From NCBI GenBank assembly GCA_018064525.1, contig JAGHVB010000010.1, positions 104,684 to 137,551 on the forward strand: a stretch of DNA of 32,868 nucleotides, read 5' to 3'. Numbering within the stretch: position 1 is the stretch's first letter; each line of letters opens with the position of its first letter. The position numbers and the translations under genes are program-made. The notes under the pieces are model-generated. The model was not told where the DNA came from. It made no database searches and worked only from the letters and a program-made list of their open reading frames with translations. This DNA is from Candidatus Treponema merdequi. GTDB lineage: Bacteria; Spirochaetota; Spirochaetia; Treponematales; Treponemataceae. Shown here in pieces: positions 16,617-23,238 of the stretch.

Positions 16617-18950
16617 TTATTCATATTTAACATCAAGCTGTAAAAAGTAAACATCAAGTTTCTCATTCGATACATCATGATAAACACCATTTTGATCTTC
16701 AATGCTTGAAAAATATGAAAAATATAAATTTAAAACAATATCATCACGATTAAAGCTGCCTGATGGATTCTGCAGAACAAGATAATCATCCAGTGAATTT
16801 CGCTCCTGGCTTACATAGTTATGATATTTATCACCAACAAATCTATAGCAACCCATGGAAAATCCATCTTCATATCTCAAATTATATATTTCATCTGAAC
16901 AGATAAGTTCTCCTGATTTTGTTTTTACTTCTACGATATATCTCGGATCGCCATTCAATCTGGAAGGAGAACCATTTTCTGAAAATTTTACAGGTGTATC
17001 AACAGATCCCGCTACAGGTATGCATTTAACCTGTCCGATCTTGATTTTTGAAAATGAAGAATTTTCTGCCGGTACAAAAAAACTTCCTGGGAATGATATC
17101 AATTTTGCTTTACAGCGTTGACCTTCCAGTTGAATATTTTCAACAAACTTATGTCCGATAATTAAATTTGGATTTGTATATGACTCATTTTTTTCAATAA
17201 ATGTTTTTCCATCATTTACTGATATACCTGAAATTTCAGCTCTAATTTTTACAAATTTTTCATATTCCGATAAATTTTTAATTACATATCTTCCGTCTGA
17301 AAGTCTTTTGCAGTCTGTATCTTTACTGTTATTACCGATGTATGTATTGATAAAAAGAGGAATGTAATACTCTTCATTATCTTTATTTTTCAATACTTTT
17401 CCAGTTTCTAAAGATGTATAATAAAACTTAGGGTCTTCAGAAGGAATGTAATCAAAAGCATCATTTGTAGCAGGAATCACTTCAACATTAAAATATTTTG
17501 TCTCACCTGGATTCAGCATTACTTCATATTCTGAATAATTAGCAGTGCCTTCCATATATACAGGAACGTGATTTGTATTAAATGATGGTAAATCTTCAAA
17601 ATCTGTCAAAAGTACACTGCAACCGATAGGATTTGATAATCCGTTTATTCCAGAAATGCTGTAACTTACTTCCTGTGCAGACAATGTTACCTCATCACCT
17701 TCATAACCTTCTGGAATAATTTCTATGTAAGCTCCTTCATAATCATTTTCATAAACCAGAATACCAGGTACAAGAAGCAATACTGTCTTTGGTGTATCTG
17801 CAGTTAATGAAAAACCTTCTGTTGAAGAAACAAACAATTCTTTTTTTGAAGCAAATGACCTGGCAGAAATTTTTACATTTTGTACATTTTTATCTGCTTT
17901 AAGATTAGTAATTGTAACAGTATACAATTTATCTTTTTCAATCTGCATTCCTGTAAACAATGCAGCAGAATAACCTTCTTTTGAATTATTTTTATTGAAT
18001 GTAAATTTTCCGGTATTATCAAGTTTTACAATTTCTTTTTCTGAAGGGATTACAGAATTATCCAATAAACCGGGATTACCCATAGAACTTCTTAGCTCAG
18101 GTTTTAAGACAGAAATTTTTCCACAGTCTTTAGAAAAACCGATTCTTACAAAAGGTTTCATTCCTTTCGTTCTTGGTTTCAGCATTAAGTGTTGAATTGA
18201 TGCAAATGACTCATTCAAATCTGGATCATATTCAACAAATTTTGTATAACCATAGTCTTCTCTTAATGCATCAAGAATTGTCACAGAAATCACAGACTTC
18301 TTTTCAGTTTTGTATAGTAAATTAAAATTTAAATCGGCTCCTTCAGCAATCTGTTTCCAGCCGGATTCTTCATCCATAAAAAGATTTAAATATGCGTATT
18401 CAACTTCCGGATTAATAATTTGTGCCCATGTGCAGTTCTGCCCCTGTGCAATTTCTTCCATTTCTTCACAGCCATATTCAACATCTTTTACAGCATTGTA
18501 AAAAGTGGAATTTCTAAAATACTCTTTATGATTTGAATTCCATACACCTTTAGGAACGCTTACAAAATAATCTGTTGCTTTATTCTGAAGTATTGCCTCT
18601 GCAACAAGATGATTTTTTTCATTTTGAATAATCTGTACTGATGTTGTTCCACGGGCAGCAACATAAGAATTGCTGTCAAAAGCAAGAATCTTGACTGTAT
18701 AACTTCCGCCTGAAATATTATCAAATAAAACAACTGCACCAGGAATACCCGATTTAGTAACTGTTATTCCATTTGAATCAATAAGATCAATTTTATATTC
18801 TGATACATCTTCCGGAACATATTTAGAAACAGTTTTTGTTCCATTTCCTGGCAATGAAATGACAAGTTCAGTGCTGCCAGATGTCATGCTCAAACTGCAT
18901 GAAAATAAGAATAATGTACAGATCAAAAAACTTACGAATAACTTTTTCAT
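16617..18950 (-). CDS. Large surface or periplasmic lipoprotein, unknown function
   Basis: A 777-residue predicted lipoprotein: MKKLFVSFLICTLFLFSC gives a lipobox at Cys18. Residues about 27-120 form a beta-rich region (TELVISLPGNGTKTV, then GGSYTVKILAFDSN) like the Ig- or prealbumin-like segments found near the N-terminus of secreted lipoproteins. The rest is beta-strand-rich with many aromatic residues and no enzymatic motif that I can see. AAGGA precedes the ATG. It is a single gene, convergent with the CHASE2 cyclase and downstream of fabZ. The 5' flank has an 8-bp inverted repeat whose arm includes the Shine-Dalgarno. A role in adhesion or substrate binding is possible but unsupported. 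Confidence 0.75.
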   Translation of the reverse strand: MKKLFVSFLICTLFLFSCSLSMTSGSTELVISLPGNGTKTVSKYVPEDVSEYKIDLIDSNGITVTKSGIPGAVVLFDNISGGSYTVKILAFDSNSYVAARGTTSVQIIQNEKNHLVAEAILQNKATDYFVSVPKGVWNSNHKEYFRNSTFYNAVKDVEYGCEEMEEIAQGQNCTWAQIINPEVEYAYLNLFMDEESGWKQIAEGADLNFNLLYKTEKKSVISVTILDALREDYGYTKFVEYDPDLNESFASIQHLMLKPRTKGMKPFVRIGFSKDCGKISVLKPELRSSMGNPGLLDNSVIPSEKEIVKLDNTGKFTFNKNNSKEGYSAALFTGMQIEKDKLYTVTITNLKADKNVQNVKISARSFASKKELFVSSTEGFSLTADTPKTVLLLVPGILVYENDYEGAYIEIIPEGYEGDEVTLSAQEVSYSISGINGLSNPIGCSVLLTDFEDLPSFNTNHVPVYMEGTANYSEYEVMLNPGETKYFNVEVIPATNDAFDYIPSEDPKFYYTSLETGKVLKNKDNEEYYIPLFINTYIGNNSKDTDCKRLSDGRYVIKNLSEYEKFVKIRAEISGISVNDGKTFIEKNESYTNPNLIIGHKFVENIQLEGQRCKAKLISFPGSFFVPAENSSFSKIKIGQVKCIPVAGSVDTPVKFSENGSPSRLNGDPRYIVEVKTKSGELICSDEIYNLRYEDGFSMGCYRFVGDKYHNYVSQERNSLDDYLVLQNPSGSFNRDDIVLNLYFSYFSSIEDQNGVYHDVSNEKLDVYFLQLDVKYE

Positions 18951-18956
18951 AAACTC

Positions 18957-18995
18957 ATCCTTGTAAATTAATTTTTTTCATTTTAACACAAGGAT
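18957..18995 (-). promoter_or_regulatory. Inverted repeat overlapping the lipoprotein ribosome-binding site
   Basis: ATCCTTGT (18957-18964) and ACAAGGAT (18988-18995) are perfect 8-bp inverted arms with a 23-nt spacer. In a minus-strand transcript the arm nearest the gene holds the AAGGA Shine-Dalgarno of the lipoprotein gene, so pairing would hide it. Whether the transcript includes both arms is unknown. Confidence 0.35.
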
Positions 18996-19038
18996 AAAAA
19001 GAACTCTAGTCTAAATTCGCTTCGTTCAATTCAATAAA

Positions 19039-19479
19039 TTATTCAGCCTGCTCAGCACTTCCAACAAGACAGAGCCATTCAGCTTCTGCACAAAGAGTAT
19101 CAGATACAAAAGCCTTTCCTGACTGTTTAATCATTTTTGAAGAAATCCTCAGGTTTTCAATTTCCATTCTTACAGTATCTCCCGGACGAACCTGACTTCG
19201 GAATTTTACTTTATCTACACTTGCAAGAAAAAAAAGACTTCCATCTTTAAATTTTTTCTGATAGCTCAAAGCTGCCCCTCCGGCCTGTGCCATCGTCTCA
19301 ATCAGAATTACTCCAGGAACAACCGGATACTGCGGGAAATGCCCCTTAAAGAAAAAATCATCCTCAGTAAACTTTCGCGTACATACACTTCCTTTATCAT
19401 CGCAGGAAACAATTTCATCGACAAACAGAAACGGTTTTCGATGAGGCAAAAGACTTTCAATATCAGAAGTCACAGACAT
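19039..19479 (-). CDS. fabZ: 3-hydroxyacyl-ACP dehydratase FabZ
   Basis: It dehydrates 3-hydroxyacyl-ACP to trans-2-enoyl-ACP in type II fatty-acid synthesis. The start is ATG 19479, because AAGGAG lies 6 nt upstream and the protein then begins MSVTSDIESLLPHRKPFLFVDEI, the usual FabZ opening. A longer in-frame ATG at 19524 would translate through the Shine-Dalgarno. At 146 residues it has the normal family length. The hot-dog active site is GHFPQYPVVPG with His47, and LIETMAQ with Glu61, at the same spacing as the FabZ His-Glu pair. A terminator separates it from fabG, so it has its own promoter region, which shares two sequence elements with that of fabD. Confidence 0.93.
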   Translation of the reverse strand: MSVTSDIESLLPHRKPFLFVDEIVSCDDKGSVCTRKFTEDDFFFKGHFPQYPVVPGVILIETMAQAGGAALSYQKKFKDGSLFFLASVDKVKFRSQVRPGDTVRMEIENLRISSKMIKQSGKAFVSDTLCAEAEWLCLVGSAEQAE

Positions 19480-19494
19480 TTTTTTCTCCTTTTT

Positions 19495-19537
19495 GTGGAA
19501 TTTTCCAGACCGCAAATCTATCAACTACAAATTCCAC
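19495..19537 (-). promoter_or_regulatory. fabZ leader element with GTGGAATTT/AAATTCCAC inverted repeat
   Basis: Nine-base perfect arms at 19495-19503 and 19529-19537 flank 25 nt and could form a leader hairpin just before the AAGGAG Shine-Dalgarno. On the plus strand, GTGGAATTTT followed by CC and CCGCAAAT (19495-19517) is repeated almost identically before fabD (21511-21533). Confidence 0.5.
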
Positions 19538-19572
19538 TAAAATAAATAAAGCAGTTCTTAAAATTAAAAAAA

Positions 19573-19595
19573 ATGACAAAATAACACAAATTGTC
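19573..19595. promoter_or_regulatory. TGACA-N13-TGTCA palindrome upstream of fabZ
   Basis: TGACA (19573-19577) and TGTCA (19591-19595) are separated by 13 nt; flanking bases extend the arms to ATGACAA and TTGTCAT. The fabD upstream region carries the same arms with the same spacing. Read on the minus strand, the first arm (ATGACA) also resembles a -35 box, so a bound regulator would block the promoter. Confidence 0.5.
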
Positions 19596-19644
19596 ATAAT
19601 GAAATATTAATAAATTTTACAGATTTTTTCAAGTTAACTGACAT

Positions 19645-19692
19645 AAAAAAAGTTTACCGGCAAAATTGTTTTAAGATTTTGCCGGTAAACTT
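19645..19692 (-). terminator. Rho-independent terminator after fabG
   Basis: A 17-bp perfect stem (19650-19666 with 19676-19692, containing GTTTACCGGCAAAAT) closes a 9-nt loop. On the minus strand it is followed by a T-run ending near 19645. It lies 54 nt after the fabG stop and isolates fabZ from the fabD-fabG unit. Confidence 0.9.
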
Positions 19693-19745
19693 CAAAATAT
19701 GGTCTGCAATTTATAATACTAAATACTGCTCAAAAATGATTTTGA

Positions 19746-20492
19746 TTATGCGCCCATTCCGCCGTCAACTCCGATAACCTGTCCGGTTACATAAGTTGAA
19801 AGATCACTTGCGAGGAACAGACATACATTTGCAACTTCTTCTACCTGACCTGCTCTGTTCATCGGAATGATTTTAACCCATTCTTTTCTGAGTTCTTCAG
19901 GAACAGCCTCTGTCATTTCTGTTTCGATAAAACCAGGTGCTACAGCATTAACGCGGACTTTTCTCTTACCGATTTCTTTTGCAAGAGCTTTTGTCATACC
20001 GATGAGACCTGCTTTTGATGCTGAATAGTTTACCTGACCTGCTTCTCCGTGAACACCAGAAATTGAAGTCATATTGATGATTGATCCCTTCTTTCTGTGA
20101 ATCATATCGTAAGAAATAATCTGATTGATTAAGAATGGTGCTGTAAGGTTTACATCGATTACATCTTTCCAGTTTTCCATCGGCATTGCAAATGAAAGAC
20201 CGTCACGTGTAATTCCTGCATTGTTTACGAGAATATCAAAACCGTCTGCTTCTTCGAGAGCTTTTTTAATGCATTCCTGAAGAGCTGCAAAATCTGCACA
20301 GTTGCAGTTGAGTTCGTGAAATTTTACTCCGTTATCTGCAGCGAGTTTTTCAAGATCTTCTTTTGCTTTTGAAGGCTTTGTACAAAGTCCCCATACTTCA
20401 CATCCGTTTGAAATAAAAACTTCTGCAATTTTTCTACCGATTCCGCGGCTTGAACCTGTAACCAGGGCTTTTTTATTTTCAAGCATTTTCAT
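19746..20492 (-). CDS. fabG: 3-oxoacyl-ACP reductase FabG
   Basis: A short-chain dehydrogenase that reduces 3-oxoacyl-ACP with NADPH in fatty-acid elongation. It has 248 residues, the normal length. The cofactor motif is TGSSRGIG at 12-19, with NNAG at 90-93. The catalytic set is Asn115, Ser143, Tyr156 and Lys160 (YSASK), with the 13- and 4-residue spacings of E. coli FabG. The C-terminal GVDGGM is typical. GGAG lies about 8 nt before the first ATG, which is preferred to the Met two codons on. It follows fabD by 45 nt in one transcription unit, closed by a strong terminator. Many SDRs resemble FabG, but the fabD and fabZ neighbours support this role. Confidence 0.93.
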   Translation of the reverse strand: MKMLENKKALVTGSSRGIGRKIAEVFISNGCEVWGLCTKPSKAKEDLEKLAADNGVKFHELNCNCADFAALQECIKKALEEADGFDILVNNAGITRDGLSFAMPMENWKDVIDVNLTAPFLINQIISYDMIHRKKGSIINMTSISGVHGEAGQVNYSASKAGLIGMTKALAKEIGKRKVRVNAVAPGFIETEMTEAVPEELRKEWVKIIPMNRAGQVEEVANVCLFLASDLSTYVTGQVIGVDGGMGA

Positions 20493-20537
20493 AATTTATC
20501 TCCATCAAAAAATTAGTTAAAATTTATTTTCTAAAAA

Positions 20538-21488
20538 TTAAAGGCTGTTAACAGCTTCAAGACTGTTAGCACTTGTACATTCAAGATTTTCTGCAATTCC
20601 AGATTTGATCCAGAGTCCGTTCAAAACCTGTCCGACTCCGGCTTCGATTACTTTCCATTCTTCGCCAGATGCATTCATCATGTCATACAAAACTTTTTCT
20701 TCATCTGTCCACAAAACAGAATTTGTAAGATGAAGCACTGCGTTCTTTTTAATTTCTGCTCCGCTTACTGCCTGTTTTCCTGTTACATTTGAGAAAAGTG
20801 GAATTTTTGGATCATTGAAAGTCACATCAGCAATTGCTTTTTCAAATTCGTCAGCAGCTCTCTGCATCAACGGAGAATGGAACGGACCTGCAACAGCAAG
20901 TCTCAATGCACGGCGTGCTCCAGCTTCTTTGCAAAGTGCTTCTGCCTGTGTAAGTCCGTCGAAAGTTCCACTTAAAACTGTCTGCTTAGGACTGTTCATA
21001 TTAGCAGCATAAACATTTTCGCACTTTGCAGCAATTTCTTTTACAGCATCAGGTCCAAGACCTACAACTGCTGTCATTCCAGGTGCATGACCTTCATTTT
21101 CTTTTGCGATTGTTTCACAAACGTTCTGCATGATTGCACCGCGTTTTGCAACAACTTTAATTACATCTTCAAAACTCAAAACACCTGCTGCATACAAAGC
21201 AGGAAATTCTCCGAGAGAAAATCCCATTACTGCAGAAGGAACAATTCCTTTTGATTCGAGTGCTTTCATTACTGCAATGCTCGAAGCTGTGATTGCCATC
21301 TGACTGTTGTCACTGCGGCTGAGTTCTGTTTCATCAGATTCCCACATTAATTTTGCAACATCTTTTCCCCAGATTGCACTAACTTCATCTAAAACTTTTC
21401 TGCTTTCAGGAAATGCTTCACAGACGTCCTTCAACATTCCAGGTTTCTGTGCGCCCTGTCCAGGAAATAAAAATGCATATTTAGCCAT
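20538..21488 (-). CDS. fabD: Malonyl-CoA:ACP transacylase FabD
   Basis: It loads malonyl from CoA onto acyl carrier protein, supplying the extender unit for fatty-acid synthesis. It has 316 residues with FPGQGAQ at 8-14 (Gln11 in the oxyanion hole), nucleophile Ser91, Arg116 for the malonyl carboxylate, and His204 in GPFHSPLM as the partner of Ser91. The nucleophile elbow reads GFSLGE instead of the usual GHSLGE, so the His before the serine is Phe. The true catalytic His204 is kept, so activity is expected. GGAGGT precedes the ATG by about 7 nt. It starts the fabD-fabG unit; acpP, fabF, fabH and an enoyl reductase are not in this window. Confidence 0.93.
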   Translation of the reverse strand: MAKYAFLFPGQGAQKPGMLKDVCEAFPESRKVLDEVSAIWGKDVAKLMWESDETELSRSDNSQMAITASSIAVMKALESKGIVPSAVMGFSLGEFPALYAAGVLSFEDVIKVVAKRGAIMQNVCETIAKENEGHAPGMTAVVGLGPDAVKEIAAKCENVYAANMNSPKQTVLSGTFDGLTQAEALCKEAGARRALRLAVAGPFHSPLMQRAADEFEKAIADVTFNDPKIPLFSNVTGKQAVSGAEIKKNAVLHLTNSVLWTDEEKVLYDMMNASGEEWKVIEAGVGQVLNGLWIKSGIAENLECTSANSLEAVNSL

Positions 21489-21510
21489 TCAATGACCTCC
21501 GTTTTTTCAG

Positions 21511-21533
21511 GTGGAATTTTTCCGCCCGCAAAT
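21511..21533 (-). promoter_or_regulatory. fabD leader element, near-copy of the fabZ element
   Basis: On the plus strand GTGGAATTTTTCC, then GC and CCGCAAAT, matches 19495-19517 before fabZ with only small changes, and lies just upstream of the GGAGGT Shine-Dalgarno. Locally GGTGGAA and TTCCGCC (21510-21526) are near-complementary around TTT. The matching upstream AAATTCCAC arm of fabZ is absent here. Confidence 0.45.
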
Positions 21534-21549
21534 TTGTATTTTTTAATAA

Positions 21550-21572
21550 TGACACTTTATTAAAATATGTCA
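21550..21572. promoter_or_regulatory. TGACA-N13-TGTCA palindrome upstream of fabD
   Basis: TGACA (21550-21554) and TGTCA (21568-21572) with a 13-nt spacer, the same arms and spacing as at fabZ although the spacer sequence differs. On the minus strand CTGACA could be a -35 box, with CATTAT 16 nt downstream as a -10. Confidence 0.5.
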
Positions 21573-21645
21573 GTTTTTATTCTAACAAATTCAGGAACGA
21601 GTTTCAAGTTAAAAGAAAATAAAAATTCTTCAAGAAACTTTCAGA

Positions 21646-21692
21646 TAAAAAAAATCCTGCCGGCCTGGCAAATTTCACCAGACAGACAGGAT
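21646..21692 (-). terminator. Rho-independent terminator after the small secreted protein gene
   Basis: Arms from ATCCTG...CTGG (21654-21668) and CCAG...CAGGAT (21678-21692) form a stem of about 15 bp with one mismatch and two G-U pairs on the minus strand. A run of T follows (21654-21647). It lies 23 nt after the stop at 21716. Confidence 0.85.
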
Positions 21693-21715
21693 ATGAAAAG
21701 TAAAATTATTTTATA

Positions 21716-22327
21716 TTATTCAGCTGTTGCAATAAAATATTCGTATTCAACAGTAAATTTTCCAGAAGTCATATTCCAGCCTGGTTCTTTTTTGCTGAAT
21801 GGAGGAAGATTCCACTGAACTTCGATGCTGTTATATCCATACATGTTCTGAGTTTTCATATCAATCATGAAACATTTGCGTCCGTCTTTTGTAACTACTT
21901 TGCCGTTGTTTTCATTTGGTCTTCCCTGTGTAAAATATGAACCGCCGTCTTTTCCATCTTCAAAATCAACTTTTAAAATTTCTTTTCCTTTTGCATCTCT
22001 TACAATAATGTTATCAATATAAATGACAAGAGGTGTTCCAGATTTTTCTGTATTCGATTTTATTCTGAAGATAGACATGTTTTTGTGCTGTCCACCCATT
22101 CCATCATATGTAATTCCATCTTTATTTACTTTAACAGTATATTTATTCCATTCATTTGGAGTAAATTTCAAACCAAGTTCATCAGTACCTTTGCAATAAA
22201 AACACTGGTAGTTTGAAGTATAGAATCCAGCCTGAACCATAATCGGTAATTCACCGGCAGGATCTTTTGCAAATGCAGAAACTGCAAGTCCTAAAATAAT
22301 TGAACATGTTAAAATTAATTTTTTCAT
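21716..22327 (-). CDS. Secreted protein, possible beta-sandwich carbohydrate-binding type
   Basis: A 203-residue protein with a signal peptide (MKKLILTCSIILGLAVSAFA). The mature part is beta-rich, with segments such as WNKYTVKVNKDGITYDGM, TPLVIYIDNIIVRDAKGKEILKVDFEDGKDG and KFTVEYEYFIA. The pattern 'yiDNIivrd.kGk.il.vDFEDG' resembles jelly-roll modules found in secreted carbohydrate-active proteins, but I cannot assign a numbered family. A CFYC pair near residues 42-45 could bind metal or form a disulfide. AGGAG lies 7 nt before the ATG. It is 54 nt downstream of the polysaccharide deacetylase lipoprotein gene, with a terminator after it, so the two are likely one unit acting on a polysaccharide or on peptidoglycan. 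Confidence 0.65.
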   Translation of the reverse strand: MKKLILTCSIILGLAVSAFAKDPAGELPIMVQAGFYTSNYQCFYCKGTDELGLKFTPNEWNKYTVKVNKDGITYDGMGGQHKNMSIFRIKSNTEKSGTPLVIYIDNIIVRDAKGKEILKVDFEDGKDGGSYFTQGRPNENNGKVVTKDGRKCFMIDMKTQNMYGYNSIEVQWNLPPFSKKEPGWNMTSGKFTVEYEYFIATAE

Positions 22328-22381
22328 TTTGTATCTCCTGTATTTTCTTTAAAATTTAATTCTTTAATTTTGTTAAAAAGC

Positions 22382-23080
22382 TTATCTTACATAAGTCCAT
22401 GTAATTTCTTCATGAATTGGCGGTGTAATTCCTTTTCTTCTGAAAAGTTCACTTACAGTTACAAATTCATAGCCCTGCTTTTTCAATTTTGGAATGATAA
22501 TATCAAGTGCTTCTGGTGTCGGATGTGGATAAGGCTGTACATCATGCATCAGAACTATTGCTCCATCCTGAACTCCATTAAGTACATTGTTTGCACGTGC
22601 TTTAGCATCTGTATTGCAACCCTGCCAGTCCAATGCAACAACACCGCAGATAAACGGCATATCTACATACTGAAAAAGTTCTTCACTTGTAGCAAGATTT
22701 GGTGCTCTGAAAAACTTTGGTGTCTGACCTGTGTACTTTTTGATGACTTCATTTGTTCTGTTAATTGATTTCTGAACCTGTTCTTTGTTCATATGGTCCA
22801 TACTTTCATATTCCCATGAATGATTGTTGATTTCACAACCCATATCAACCATTCTTTTAAGTGTCGGCGCTGTCTCATCAGTAACCAGCCTTCCAATTAA
22901 AAAGAAAGTTCCAGGTACATGATGTTTTTCAAGCTTATCAAGCACAAGTTCTGTCATTTCAGAATTTGGTCCATCATCAAAACTTAAAGCAACAAGCTTA
23001 TCCGGTTCTTTACAACTTGATGTACATGACATAAACAATACCACCGATGAAATTAATCCAATTAAAACTGATTTTTTCAT
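22382..23080 (-). CDS. Polysaccharide deacetylase-family (NodB/CE4) lipoprotein
   Basis: The start is ATG 23080, which gives a lipoprotein signal MKKSVLIGLISSVVLFMSC (Cys19) and 232 residues. A longer ATG at 23131 would bury the signal. The NodB homology domain has motif 1 SFDDGP (Asp35, Asp36), motif 2 NHSWEY (His87), motif 3 FFRAPN (Arg125), motif 4 ALDWQG (Asp151) and motif 5 VLMHD (His179). In CE4 enzymes motif 2 is usually H-[ST]-x-x-H; here the second metal-binding His is Tyr91, so metal binding may be altered or supplied by another residue such as the nearby His96. The likely role is deacetylation of an envelope or dietary polysaccharide or peptidoglycan. GGGG lies about 8 nt before the ATG. 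Confidence 0.86.
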   Translation of the reverse strand: MKKSVLIGLISSVVLFMSCTSSCKEPDKLVALSFDDGPNSEMTELVLDKLEKHHVPGTFFLIGRLVTDETAPTLKRMVDMGCEINNHSWEYESMDHMNKEQVQKSINRTNEVIKKYTGQTPKFFRAPNLATSEELFQYVDMPFICGVVALDWQGCNTDAKARANNVLNGVQDGAIVLMHDVQPYPHPTPEALDIIIPKLKKQGYEFVTVSELFRRKGITPPIHEEITWTYVR

Positions 23081-23153
23081 TTGTATACCCCATAAATTTT
23101 CTCCCGATATTTTTATACTAAGGCCTCTCATCCGAATTCAAAATCAGTAAAAC

Positions 23154-23173
23154 TACCTAAAAACAGCTAGGTA
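23154..23173. promoter_or_regulatory. TACCTA-N8-TAGGTA operator-like palindrome
   Basis: Perfect 6-bp inverted arms at 23154-23159 and 23168-23173. It lies between the deacetylase genes (minus) and the two-component genes (plus). It is just downstream of a minus-strand TATAAT (23190-23185), so a bound protein would sit over the likely transcription start of the deacetylase unit. The adjacent response regulator is a natural candidate to bind it. Confidence 0.4.
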
Positions 23174-23184
23174 ATTTTCCCTAT

Positions 23185-23190
23185 ATTATA
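23185..23190 (-). promoter_or_regulatory. -10 box of the deacetylase operon
   Basis: TATAAT on the minus strand, about 105 nt before the deacetylase ATG at 23080. A convincing -35 is not seen, which would fit an activator-dependent promoter. The resulting leader would be roughly 100 nt long. Confidence 0.4.
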
Positions 23191-23203
23191 TACCAATGCT
23201 TAA

Positions 23204-23232
23204 TTTAAAAGATAAAAAAATCATGCTATAAT
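23204..23232 (+). promoter_or_regulatory. Extended -10 promoter of the sensor kinase gene, predicted leaderless
   Basis: TTTAAA (23204-23209), 17-nt spacer, TATAAT (23227-23232) with a TGC extension at 23224-23226. Six T separate it from the ATG at 23239, and there is no Shine-Dalgarno, so the mRNA probably starts at the start codon. Confidence 0.6.
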
Positions 23233-23238
23233 TTTTTT

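Noticed and set aside
18505-18513. A further GTGGAATTT within the lipoprotein gene as part of the fab leader family
   Set aside because: It is in coding sequence and lacks the CCGCAAAT part, so chance is the simpler explanation.
23101-23131. Deacetylase start at 23131
   Set aside because: It would put 17 residues before a clear lipoprotein signal peptide; ATG 23080 fits the signal and has a G-rich ribosome-binding site.
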